Shown here in pieces: positions 9,179 to 16,886 of a stretch of DNA of 64,000 nucleotides. The translations under genes and the position numbers were made by a program. Origin of the DNA: Thauera sp. (GTDB lineage Bacteria; Pseudomonadota; Gammaproteobacteria; Burkholderiales; Rhodocyclaceae); assembly GCA_024235615.1 (NCBI GenBank), contig JACKMB010000007.1, forward strand, positions 1-64,000, in the 5' to 3' direction. Positions within the stretch are counted from its first letter, which is position 1. Each line of letters opens with the position of its first letter. Under the pieces are notes generated by a model, which made no database searches, was not told the origin of the DNA, and worked only from the letters and a program-made list of their open reading frames with translations.

Positions 9179-9778
9179 TCAGGCGCGGCGGGCCCAGGCG
9201 AGTGCGTCTTCCAGGCGGTCGTTGCCCCAGAACAGTTCCTCGCCGACGCGGAAGCTCGGCGCGCCGAAGAGGCCAAGCTCGGCCGCGCGCTCGGTCTGAC
9301 AGCGCAGCGCGAGCTTGTTGGCGTCGGCCTGTGCGCGTGCAATCACTTCCGCGGCAGGCAGGCCGAGCGTGCCGAGGATCGCGCCGATCACCGCCTCCTC
9401 GCCGATCTCGCGGTCCTCGGCGAAGTTCGCCATCATCACCGCGCGCGCGAAGGCCGCCACCCAGCCCTCCTCCACCCCCACCAGCGCCACCCGCGCGGCG
9501 AGCAGCCCGTTGCGCGGGAAACGGCTCGGACGGAGGAAGGGCAGGCCCTCCTTCTCCGCCAGGCGCTCGAGGTCGCGCCACATGTAGCGCCCCTTGGGCG
9601 GGTAGATGTTGAAGGGCGAATCGTTCCAGCCCAGGGCGAGGAAGACCGGCCCGAGCAGGAAGGGCTTCCATTCGATGTCCACGCCGGCAGCCTCCGCGGC
9701 GCGTTCGATGCGCATCACCGACAGGTAGGAATAGGTGCTGGCGAACTCGAACCAGAACTCCACGACAGGTCGGGACAT
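9179..9778 (-). CDS. DsbA-fold oxidoreductase / 2-hydroxychromene-2-carboxylate isomerase family
   Basis: A 199-residue protein of the kappa-class GST-like family. HCCA isomerases use glutathione to isomerise aromatic-degradation intermediates (naphthalene pathway NahD). The N-terminus VEFWFEFASTYSYLS replaces the DsbA CXXC with the Ser/Tyr region of the GSH-dependent isomerases; the C-terminal FGAPSFRVGEELFWGNDRL is the conserved cis-Pro region and substrate loop. GAGGAG lies six bases before the ATG. No aromatic catabolism genes are nearby, so the substrate is unknown. Only the family, not the reaction, is supported. Confidence 0.88.
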   Translation of the reverse strand: MSRPVVEFWFEFASTYSYLSVMRIERAAEAAGVDIEWKPFLLGPVFLALGWNDSPFNIYPPKGRYMWRDLERLAEKEGLPFLRPSRFPRNGLLAARVALVGVEEGWVAAFARAVMMANFAEDREIGEEAVIGAILGTLGLPAAEVIARAQADANKLALRCQTERAAELGLFGAPSFRVGEELFWGNDRLEDALAWARRA

Positions 9779-9893
9779 GAGGCGCTCCTCGGAAGACGGT
9801 GGATGCCGTCACTATAGGCCATCGCCCCCCTGCACGCCCCGCGATGGGGCGCCGCCTGCAGGCGCACGCCAGCGCCCGCGCTGCCCCCTCGCG

Positions 9894-10775
9894 CTAGGAG
9901 CGGTTCGCCACCCAGATCCCGCTGCCGACGAGGAAGAGGGCGGCGAACACCGCCGGCGTCAGCGGCTCGCCGAGGATCAGCCCGCCGGCGAGCACGCCCA
10001 TCACCGGAGTCAGGAAGGAGAACGAGGACAGGCGCGTGGCCGGATACTCGCGCACCAGCCAGAACCAGGCGAGGTAGGACACGCCGGCGACGATCGCGGC
10101 CTGGAAGAACAGGTTGGCCCACACCATGGGCGTGGGCGCGAACACGCCCGGCTCGCCCATCGCCAGCGAGAGCGGCGGCAGCACCAGCGCCGACACGCCG
10201 AGCTGGTAGAGCAAGGTCTTCTCGGCCGATGCACGCGCCAGCGCGCTCGCCTTCACCGTCAGCGTGGTCGCCGCCCACAGCACCGCGGCTCCGAGCAGCA
10301 TCAGGTCGCCCACCCAGGCGCCCTCGGCCGCAGAGAAGAGGTTCTCGCCGAAGAGCGCGAGCACGCCGACGAAGGCGAGCGCCATGCCCATCCACTGCCG
10401 GCGTCGCATGTGCTCCTGCGGCAGCAGCCGGACCGCGCCGAGGGCGACGAAGAAGGGCGCGGTGTACAGGAAGATCACCCCGCGCGAGGCGCTGGTGTGC
10501 TGCAGGCCGAGGAAGATCATCGCGAACTCGCCGGCGAACAGCGCGCCCGCGAGCAGGCCGGGCGCGAGGCTGCGGTCGCGCTCGAAGAGCTTCACCCCGC
10601 GCAGCAGCGCCCAGGCGACGACGATCACCGTGGCGCCGAGCGAGCGCAGGCCCGCCTGCCATACCGGCGAGATGCCGGCGCTGGCGAGCTTGATGGCGAC
10701 CTGCTGGAGGCCCCAGATCGAGCACAGCACCACCATGAGGCCGATGGCGAGGCGATCGAGTTCGGTCTTGTGCAT
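9894..10775 (-). CDS. EamA/DMT-family transporter
   Basis: A 293-residue inner-membrane protein with about ten hydrophobic helices in two EamA repeats. The first repeat begins LAIGLMVVLCSIWGLQQVAI and the second is marked by LMLLGAAVLWAATTL; the end is FAALFLVGSGIWVAN. DMT exporters move amino acids, drugs or metabolites out by proton exchange; the substrate cannot be told from sequence. The ATG at 10775 (MHKTELDRL) is chosen because the frame upstream is a shadow of the lipoprotein gene. It lies 50 bp downstream of that gene on the same strand. Confidence 0.9.
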   Translation of the reverse strand: MHKTELDRLAIGLMVVLCSIWGLQQVAIKLASAGISPVWQAGLRSLGATVIVVAWALLRGVKLFERDRSLAPGLLAGALFAGEFAMIFLGLQHTSASRGVIFLYTAPFFVALGAVRLLPQEHMRRRQWMGMALAFVGVLALFGENLFSAAEGAWVGDLMLLGAAVLWAATTLTVKASALARASAEKTLLYQLGVSALVLPPLSLAMGEPGVFAPTPMVWANLFFQAAIVAGVSYLAWFWLVREYPATRLSSFSFLTPVMGVLAGGLILGEPLTPAVFAALFLVGSGIWVANRS

Positions 10776-10825
10776 GCGGGGGAGCCGGCGCGGGAGCGCG
10801 GGCGGGTGGGAGGCGAAGGGCGCGA

Positions 10826-11713
10826 TTATCGGCCGCCGGCGGCGGAAACGCGAGCCGGTTCGGTGCAGGCCATGCCCGCGAACTGGCTGGCGAGCGCGTC
10901 GATCTCGCCCTGCAGGCGGCGGCGCTGGGCCTCGCCGGACAGCGCATGCAGGTCGGCGAGCAGCTCCAGCGTGCGCGCGCGGTTGTGCGCGACCGCCGCA
11001 CGGTGCTGCGCAGTCCAGCGCGTCTCGCGCGGCGCCAGCACCAACGCCAGGCGCGGGGTGAAGGCGACGGCGTCCGCGCGCACGCGCAAGGCGTCGAGCA
11101 GCTCGTCCTGCCAGCGCGCGCGATCCTCCAGCCAGGCCTCGGTGGTGGGCTGCAGCGCGCGGCTCCACGCCGCGATGCGCTCGCGCTGGGCCGGCGTCAT
11201 GCGGCCGAACCAGCGCCGCAGGCGCTCTTCCATGCGCTCGACGCGGGCGGCGTGCTGCGCGGCCGCGTCGCCGGAGAGGAACTCCGCGCGCGCCTCCTCG
11301 CCACGGCGGGCGAAGGACGCGGCGAGCTCCTCCACCTGCTCGTCGCTCAGGCCGGCCAGCAGCGCGCGCAGCTCGGGCTTGAGCTCGGCGACGATCTCGC
11401 GCCACAGCGCCTCGCCGCGCTCGAGGAAGGGTTCGAGCTGCGCCGCCTCGACGCGCTCGCTCGCCAGCGTCGTGTTCGCCGCGCGCAACAGGGCGACGTA
11501 CTCGGGCAGATGGCTGCGGCAGTGCCAGTCGAGCAGGCCGGCAAGGCGCACATCCAGCTCGCTGCGCTGGCCGGCGTTCAGCGTGACGTAGTCGCGCAGA
11601 TACCACGGCAGCAGCCAGTCGAGCTGCGAATAGGCGAAGCGCAACCCGCAGCCGGCGAGCAGGAGCGCGCTGCAGGCGATCAGGATCAGGCGGCGGAGCG
11701 GGCGAGCGGGCAT
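10826..11713 (-). CDS. DUF6279-type lipoprotein
   Basis: A 295-residue lipoprotein. After MPARPLRRLILIACSALLL the lipobox LAGC places the lipidated Cys at residue 22. The mature part begins with the family-typical LRFAYSQLDWLLPWYLRDYV and continues as a mostly helical Arg/Glu-rich chain (LNAGQRSELDVRLAGLLDWH). Family members are outer- or inner-membrane-anchored periplasmic proteins of unknown function found in proteobacteria. It is followed 50 bp later by the EamA transporter and preceded by zapG on the same strand, so it may be co-transcribed, though gap sizes do not prove it. Confidence 0.85.
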   Translation of the reverse strand: MPARPLRRLILIACSALLLAGCGLRFAYSQLDWLLPWYLRDYVTLNAGQRSELDVRLAGLLDWHCRSHLPEYVALLRAANTTLASERVEAAQLEPFLERGEALWREIVAELKPELRALLAGLSDEQVEELAASFARRGEEARAEFLSGDAAAQHAARVERMEERLRRWFGRMTPAQRERIAAWSRALQPTTEAWLEDRARWQDELLDALRVRADAVAFTPRLALVLAPRETRWTAQHRAAVAHNRARTLELLADLHALSGEAQRRRLQGEIDALASQFAGMACTEPARVSAAGGR

Positions 11714-11770
11714 GCGGCGTGAGACCGCGCCGGGCGCGGGCGGTTCGCCCGCGCCGTCCGTTCGACCGCT

Positions 11771-12487
11771 TCAGCGTGCCTCGGCGCGGGGCTCGGCACT
11801 CGACTCCGCTGCGGCCGCCTCAGCCGCGCCCTCGGCGCGGCGCACACGCTCGGCGGCATCCGCGTCAGCGGCTTCGGTCTCGGGCTCCACTGCGCCGAAA
11901 GCAGCCGGCGCGGTCGCGGCCGCCTCGTGCTCGACCGCGGGCGCTTCGGCAGTCGCTGCCACGCTCGCCTGGGCGGGCTCGGGGAGGACCTCGGCCTCCG
12001 CAGCCAGCGCAGGCGCCGCATCCGCCACGGTGGCCGGCACAACTTCGGCCACGGTCTCGACCGCCGGCTCCACCTCCGCTCCGGCATCCGGGCTCGCCGC
12101 TGCGGCGGCCGTCGCCGCCCCCGCGAGCAGCGCGCCGGATGCGGCCGGCTCGACCACGCGGCGGGGCAGCAGCGCATCGACGCGCTCCTGGAAGCGCTCA
12201 CGCGCCGAGGCGCCGGAGAGCTTGTCGTAGCCTGCGGACAGGTGCTCGAAGAGCTCCTTGTACGAGCCCGCCATCGACACGAACAGGGTCGCAGTCTTGT
12301 CGAAGTGGGCGTCGACCTCCTTGCGGTAGCGCTCGGCCTCCTCGCTCTTGCGCGCCAGTTCGGCCTCGAGCTCGTCGATGCGCCCTTTGGTGCCGGCGCT
12401 CGAGCGCCCGACGAAGAACGCGATCACGCCGACGATGACGACGGCGGAGATGGCGAGCAGCCAGGCGGTTTGCGGGGTCATGTCCAT
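11771..12487 (-). CDS. zapG: ZapG/YhcB (DUF1043) envelope-division protein
   Basis: YhcB/ZapG is a single-pass inner-membrane protein that helps link cell division and envelope synthesis. Here a TM helix (WLLAISAVVIVGVIAFFVGR, residues ~9-28) is followed by a coiled coil (RIDELEAELARKSEEAERY) and the family block THFDKTA-like HFDKTATLFVSMAGSYKEL. After residue ~110 the chain becomes a long Ala/Glu/Pro-rich tail (about 130 residues), much longer than in E. coli YhcB (about 130 residues in total). GGAGG precedes the ATG by several bases. The tail is low complexity, so its length is probably variable. Confidence 0.86.
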   Translation of the reverse strand: MDMTPQTAWLLAISAVVIVGVIAFFVGRSSAGTKGRIDELEAELARKSEEAERYRKEVDAHFDKTATLFVSMAGSYKELFEHLSAGYDKLSGASARERFQERVDALLPRRVVEPAASGALLAGAATAAAAASPDAGAEVEPAVETVAEVVPATVADAAPALAAEAEVLPEPAQASVAATAEAPAVEHEAAATAPAAFGAVEPETEAADADAAERVRRAEGAAEAAAAESSAEPRAEAR

Positions 12488-12511
12488 GTTGTCCTCCCTC
12501 CTTTGTGGATC

Positions 12512-13597
12512 TCAATCGACCACCGTCGCCTCCACCGGCGACGGGAACTGCAGGCGCGCGCGCAACTCGCGGGTGACCTCGATGCGACCGTCCGCGGCCA
12601 CGCGCAGTGCATGTTCGATGCCGAAACGGCGAATCTGTTCGCGCCAGCCGTCGCCGGCGAGATAGGCCGGCTTGCTCGGCGCGTCCGACAGCGTCCCGGC
12701 CTTGGCGCGCGCGGTGACGAGCACGGTGAGCGACTGCGTGCCGTGCGCGGGCTGGCCGGTGCGCGGGTCGAGCAGGTGGGCGTAACGCTCGCCGTCGAGC
12801 TCGAAGTAGCGCTGGTAGTCGCCCGAGGTGCCGATCGCCTCGCCGTCGTAGAGCGGCAGGGTAGCGAGCGGCGCGGGCGCGCGCGGGTGCTGGATGCCGA
12901 TCCGCCACGGCTGATCGCCCTTGCCGCCGAGGGCCATGACGTTGCCGCCGATGTTGATGAGCGCGTTGACGGTGCCCGCTTCCCGCAGGATCGCCGCGGC
13001 GCGGTCGAGCGCGTAGCCCTTGGCATAGCCGCCGAGATCGAGCTGTACCGCGCGGTTGCCGCTCTCGACCCGGTTGCCGTCGATGACGAGGTCGGCCATC
13101 GAGGGGCGCGCGGCGAGCAGGGCCTGCAGCCTGTCGGGGTCGGGGCGCTGCGGCACGAAGCTGTCGCTGTGGAAGCCCCACAGCGCGACCAGGCCGCCGA
13201 GCGCGGGGTCGAAGAGGCCGTCGCCGGTGGCGGCGATCGCCTGCGCGTCCTTCAGCATCGCGGCGAGCTCGTCGGACACGGTGGCGGCCTCGCCGCGCGC
13301 GATCGCGGCGTTGAGCGCGGTGAGCTCGGAGGGCTCCCAGGCGTGGTAGGCGCGATGCAGGCGGTCGAACTCGCGCAGCACCGCGGCGGCGGCGCGGTCG
13401 GCCTCGGCCTGGTTCTCCCCATACACCGCGACGTCGACCCGGGTGCCGAAGACGTAGGCCTCGTGATGGAAGACCTGCGCGCGCGAGCAGGCCGCGAGCA
13501 GCAGCGCACAGGCTACCAACGCGAGGACGCGCAGCGCGTCCGCCACAGCACGCGGATCGGAGAAGGCGGAGAGGCTCGGGCGCAGGCTCAGCCGCAC
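12512..13597 (-). CDS. apbE: FAD:protein FMN transferase ApbE
   Basis: ApbE attaches FMN covalently to threonine residues of flavoproteins such as NqrB/C and RnfG, acting in the periplasm. The 361-residue product has a signal with lipobox LLAACS, then VFGTRVDVAVYGE, the flavin-binding VQLDLGGYAKGYALD, NIGGNVMALG, and the metal-binding TSGDYQRYFE and HLLDPRTGQPA motifs. I chose GTG at 13597: GGAG lies five bases before it and it overlaps the gshB stop by ten bases, suggesting translational coupling. GTG at 13546 would give a tidier signal peptide but lacks a ribosome site. No nqr or rnf genes lie in the window. Confidence 0.93.
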   Translation of the reverse strand: MRLSLRPSLSAFSDPRAVADALRVLALVACALLLAACSRAQVFHHEAYVFGTRVDVAVYGENQAEADRAAAAVLREFDRLHRAYHAWEPSELTALNAAIARGEAATVSDELAAMLKDAQAIAATGDGLFDPALGGLVALWGFHSDSFVPQRPDPDRLQALLAARPSMADLVIDGNRVESGNRAVQLDLGGYAKGYALDRAAAILREAGTVNALINIGGNVMALGGKGDQPWRIGIQHPRAPAPLATLPLYDGEAIGTSGDYQRYFELDGERYAHLLDPRTGQPAHGTQSLTVLVTARAKAGTLSDAPSKPAYLAGDGWREQIRRFGIEHALRVAADGRIEVTRELRARLQFPSPVEATVVD

Positions 13598-14544
13598 GCC
13601 CGCTCCAGCTTGTCGATCACCAGGCCGGCGACGTCGAAGCCCTGCTGGGTGGCGATCTCCACCATGCAGGTGGGGCTGGTGACGTTGATCTCGGTGAGAT
13701 GGCCGCCGATCACGTCGAGGCCGACGATCAGCAGTCCGCGCGCCCACAGCGTCGGCGCGAGGAACTCGGCGATCTCGCGCTCGCGCGCGGTGAGCGCCAT
13801 CGCCACGCCGCGCCCGCCGGCGGCAAGGTTGCCGCGCGTCTCGCCCGCCCGCGGGATGCGTGCGAGCGCGAAGGGCACGACCTCGCCACCGATGATCAGC
13901 ACGCGCTTGTCGCCGTCGACGATCTGGGGCAGGTAGCGCTGCGCCATGATGGTGCGCGCGCCCTCGTGGGCGAGCGTCTCCACGATCACGTTGCGGTTGG
14001 GGTCGTCGGCGCGCACGCGGAAGATCTGGCTGCCGCCCATGCCGTCGAGCGGCTTGAGGATGACGTCGCCGAGCTCGTCGATGAAGGCGTGGATGTCGGC
14101 CGGATCGCGCGCCACCAGCGTGGTCGCGGTGAACTGCGGGAACTCGGTGATGGCGATCTTCTCGGAGTGGTCGCGCACCGCGCGCGGGTCGTTGAACACG
14201 CGCACGCCAGCCTGCGCGGCGCGCTCGAGCAGCCAGGTGGCGGTGACGTACTCGAAGTCGAAGGGCGGGTCCTGGCGCATCAGCACCGCGTCGAAGGCGG
14301 CCAGCGGCAGGGCCTGCGCCTCGCCGGCGCGATACCAGGCCGCGTCGTCGGCGCCGACCTCGAGCGCCACGCAGCCGGTGCCGATCACCACGCCCTCGCG
14401 CCAGGTGAGGCCGGCGCGCTGCAGCGCCCACACCTCGTGTCCGCGCCGCGCGGCGGCACGCATCATCGCGATGCTGGAATCCTTGTAGGCCTTGAGGCCC
14501 TCGAGCGGGTCGAGGATGAAGAGGAGCTTGAGCTTGCGGGTCAT
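13588..14544 (-). CDS. gshB: glutathione synthetase GshB
   Basis: GshB joins gamma-glutamylcysteine and glycine with ATP in the second step of glutathione synthesis. The 318-residue ATP-grasp protein shows LLFILDPLEGLKAYKDSS at the N-terminus, MRQDPPFDFEYV, the ATP-binding VILKPLDGMGGSQIFR, the glycine-rich GNLAAGGRGVAM loop, and GLDVIGGHLTEINVTSPT with the metal ligands. All are in place and the length is normal. It sits 215 bp downstream of gshA and overlaps apbE at its 3' end. Confidence 0.97.
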   Translation of the reverse strand: MTRKLKLLFILDPLEGLKAYKDSSIAMMRAAARRGHEVWALQRAGLTWREGVVIGTGCVALEVGADDAAWYRAGEAQALPLAAFDAVLMRQDPPFDFEYVTATWLLERAAQAGVRVFNDPRAVRDHSEKIAITEFPQFTATTLVARDPADIHAFIDELGDVILKPLDGMGGSQIFRVRADDPNRNVIVETLAHEGARTIMAQRYLPQIVDGDKRVLIIGGEVVPFALARIPRAGETRGNLAAGGRGVAMALTAREREIAEFLAPTLWARGLLIVGLDVIGGHLTEINVTSPTCMVEIATQQGFDVAGLVIDKLERACG

Positions 14545-14664
14545 GACTTGATCACACGTTCCATTGACTGCCCGTCTCCGGGCTGCAGATGCGGCAAGCG
14601 CCGCGAGCCACTGCGCAACAGCCGCCCCGGCCCCTGTGCGACCACCGGCTCGCCCCCTGCAGGA

Positions 14665-14739
14665 GCGGCGGGAGCCGCGAGCCTTTCGGCCTGGGTCCAG
14701 TCGGCCGCATCGCCTTCAGCCCCTCGCGGCTCGCGCCGC
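14665..14739. repeat. REP-like inverted pair between gshA and gshB
   Basis: GCGGCGGGAGCCGCGAG at 14665-14681 pairs with its near-perfect reverse complement at 14723-14739 (one mismatch), giving a 17-bp stem with a 41-nt loop. The element is a variant of the GTAGGAGCGGCGGAAGCCGC repeat seen elsewhere in the window. It fills the 215-bp gshA-gshB gap and could reduce read-through from gshA or stabilise its mRNA end. Confidence 0.7.
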
Positions 14740-14759
14740 GCCTGCGGGGCCGGACAAGC

Positions 14760-16061
14760 TCATGCGGCCAGCGCGTCCTCGTCCTCTGCGGGCGCGGTCT
14801 CCTCGATCTCGACCGAGGCCGCGAGCAGCGCCAGGCGCGCGACCACGCCATAGGCGTAGAAACGGTTCGGCGGCGCGTCCGGGCCCTGGGCAGCATCGGG
14901 CATGGTGCCGCTGGTGTCGAAGGCGAGCGGCTTGAAGTGCATGCCCGGCGCGTTGAGGTTCTCGTCGCGGCCGCGCTCGGTGTGGACGCGGTAGAAGCCG
15001 CCCACCACGTAGTGGTCCATCATGTAGACGACCGGCTCGGCGACGCCGTCCTCGACCGTCTCGAAGGTGTGCACGCCCTCCTGGATGATGACCTCGTGCA
15101 CCTGCAGGCCTTCCTTGACCACCGCCATCTTGTTGCGCTGGCGGCGGTTGAGGCCGACCACCTCGGAGGCGTCCTTCACCGTCATCACGCCCATGCCGTA
15201 GGTGCCGGCGTCGGCCTTGACCACCACGAAGGGCTCGTCGGTGACGCCGTACTCCTTGTACTTGGCGCGGATGCGGGTGAGCAGCGAATCCACCTGGCCG
15301 GCCAGGCACTCCTCGCCGGTGCGCTCCTGGAAGTTGATCTGGCCGCACACGCCGAACTCGGGGTTGATGCGCCACGGGTCGATGCCGATCGCCGCGGCGA
15401 ACTCGCGCGCGACGCGGTCGTAGCACTCGGCGTGCTTCGACTTGCGGCGCTTGTGCCAGCCCGCGTGCAGCGGCGGGATCAGCCACTGTTCGTCGAGGCC
15501 CTTGAGCACCTGCGGGATGCCGGCGGAGAGGTCGTTGTTGAGCAGCACCGCGCACGGGTCGAAGTCGTCCAGGCCGATGCGGCTGCCGCTGCGGCGCAGC
15601 GGCTCCAGCGTCAGCGTGGCGCCGTTGGCGAGTTCCAGCACGGTGGGCTCGGCGATCTCGGGCAGCAGGCTGCCGATGCGCACATCCAGCCCGGTGAGCC
15701 GCAGGATGGACACCAGCTTGGCGACGTTCTGCAGGTAGAACTGGTTGCGGGTGTGGTTCTCGGGGATCAGCAAGAGCTTGCTGGCGTCCGGGCAGATGCG
15801 CTCGATCGCCGCCTGCGCCGCCTGCACGCACAGCGGCATGAAGGCGTCGTTGAGGTTGTTGAAGCCGCCCGGGAACAGGTTCAGGTCGACCGGCGCGAGC
15901 TTGAAGCCCGAGTTGCGCAGGTCGGTGGAGCCGTAGAAGGGTGGCATGTGATCCTGCCACTGGTCGCGGAACCACCTTTCGATGTCGCAGGCGTTGTCGA
16001 GGAACTGGCGCTCGAGCTCGAGCAGGGGGCCGGTGAGCGCGGTGGTGAGGTGCGGAACCAT
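14760..16061 (-). CDS. gshA: glutamate-cysteine ligase, ferrooxidans type
   Basis: GshA forms gamma-glutamylcysteine from glutamate and cysteine with ATP, the first and rate-setting step of glutathione synthesis. The 433-residue sequence has no similarity to the E. coli GshA pattern but fits the distinct family first seen in Acidithiobacillus: VDLNLFPGGFNNLN, IPENHTRNQFYLQN, WHKRRKSKHAECYDRVA, VKADAGTYGMGVMTV and VYMMDHYVVGGFYRVH. The linked gshB supports the assignment. The ATG at 16061 (MVPHLTTALTG) is the family start, with a weak ribosome site. Confidence 0.93.
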   Translation of the reverse strand: MVPHLTTALTGPLLELERQFLDNACDIERWFRDQWQDHMPPFYGSTDLRNSGFKLAPVDLNLFPGGFNNLNDAFMPLCVQAAQAAIERICPDASKLLLIPENHTRNQFYLQNVAKLVSILRLTGLDVRIGSLLPEIAEPTVLELANGATLTLEPLRRSGSRIGLDDFDPCAVLLNNDLSAGIPQVLKGLDEQWLIPPLHAGWHKRRKSKHAECYDRVAREFAAAIGIDPWRINPEFGVCGQINFQERTGEECLAGQVDSLLTRIRAKYKEYGVTDEPFVVVKADAGTYGMGVMTVKDASEVVGLNRRQRNKMAVVKEGLQVHEVIIQEGVHTFETVEDGVAEPVVYMMDHYVVGGFYRVHTERGRDENLNAPGMHFKPLAFDTSGTMPDAAQGPDAPPNRFYAYGVVARLALLAASVEIEETAPAEDEDALAA

Positions 16062-16225
16062 GGATTCGATGTCTCTCGTGAGGGGGCCGCCGCCCGGCGG
16101 GGGGCAGCCGATGCTTTGGCCGGAATGTTACACCAAGGGCCCCTCGTGCCGTCTGCACGCCACCCGCCGAAAGAGACACAGCCTCGCGGGCAAGCGCACT
16201 GCCGCAGGCAAGACGGCGAAGGCCG

Positions 16226-16690
16226 TCAGGCGGGCGGCCGCACCGGCAGGCAGTGCTCGTCCTTGACCGCCTCCATCACCACGTAGGTGTGGGTCTGCTT
16301 CACGCAGGGCAGGCCGGAGATCTTCTCGCCCATCACGCGGCGGTACTCGTTGATGTCGCGCGTACGCACCTTGAGCAGGTAGTCGAAGTCGCCAGCGATC
16401 ATCAGGCAGGACTCGATCTCGGGGATCCGCCGCACGGCGTCGTTGAAGCGGCGCAGATCCTGCTCGGTGGTGCTGGTGAGCAGGACCTGGACGACGACGA
16501 TGTGCCCGGCGCCGACCGCGTCGGGGTCGAGCGCGGCATGGTAGCCGCGGATCACGCCGGCCTTCTCGAGGCGGCGGATGCGCTCGGCGCAGGGGGTCTT
16601 GGTCAGGCCCACCCGGCGCGACAGCTCGACGATCGAAAGGCGGGCGTCGGCCTGCAGTTCCTGGAGGATCTTCTGGTCGATGCGGTCCAT
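16226..16690 (-). CDS. Lrp/AsnC-family regulator, probable PutR
   Basis: A 154-residue Lrp-type regulator. The N-terminal winged helix (IDQKILQELQADARLSIVEL, recognition helix VGLTKTPCAERIRRLE) is followed by a RAM effector domain (GDFDYLLKVRTRDINEY). It is divergent from putA across a 196-bp AT-rich gap. In several proteobacteria an Lrp-type activator (PutR) next to putA responds to proline; the PutA here lacks the RHH repressor domain, which fits control by a separate protein. The proline link is inferred from position. It probably also regulates itself. Confidence 0.9.
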   Translation of the reverse strand: MDRIDQKILQELQADARLSIVELSRRVGLTKTPCAERIRRLEKAGVIRGYHAALDPDAVGAGHIVVVQVLLTSTTEQDLRRFNDAVRRIPEIESCLMIAGDFDYLLKVRTRDINEYRRVMGEKISGLPCVKQTHTYVVMEAVKDEHCLPVRPPA

Positions 16691-16886
16691 TGCAGTGCAG
16701 CAGGCACTTTGCCTGCAGAGAATGTTCAATTCAGGAATTATGACTTTATAAACGCAAACTTTGGAGCCATTAACTACGATTTTTGGCGAAGAATTCGGCC
16801 ATTCAGGCGGGGCTCCCGCCACCCACTTCAACCGCCCGCAGCGCTGCGCCCACGAGGCGCGCCGCCGCGCCAAGGAGCGCCCGGCC
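16691..16886. promoter_or_regulatory. divergent promoter/operator region, lrp-type gene and putA
   Basis: The gap between the regulator and putA is clearly more AT-rich than the coding sequence around it (for example 16721-16790). A perfect 7-bp inverted repeat GCAGGCA-CTT-TGCCTGC spans 16700-16716, just upstream of the regulator start, and AATTCAGGAATT-type half-symmetric sequence follows at 16729-16740. These are plausible Lrp-family binding sites. AAGGAG at 16872-16877 is the putA ribosome site. The exact promoters cannot be assigned with confidence. Confidence 0.5.

Noticed and set aside
11808-11824. A 17-base match between CRISPR spacer 4 and the zapG tail (GCTGCGGCCGCCTCAGC)
   Set aside because: The match covers half the spacer and falls in low-complexity alanine codons, so chance is a better explanation than self-targeting.
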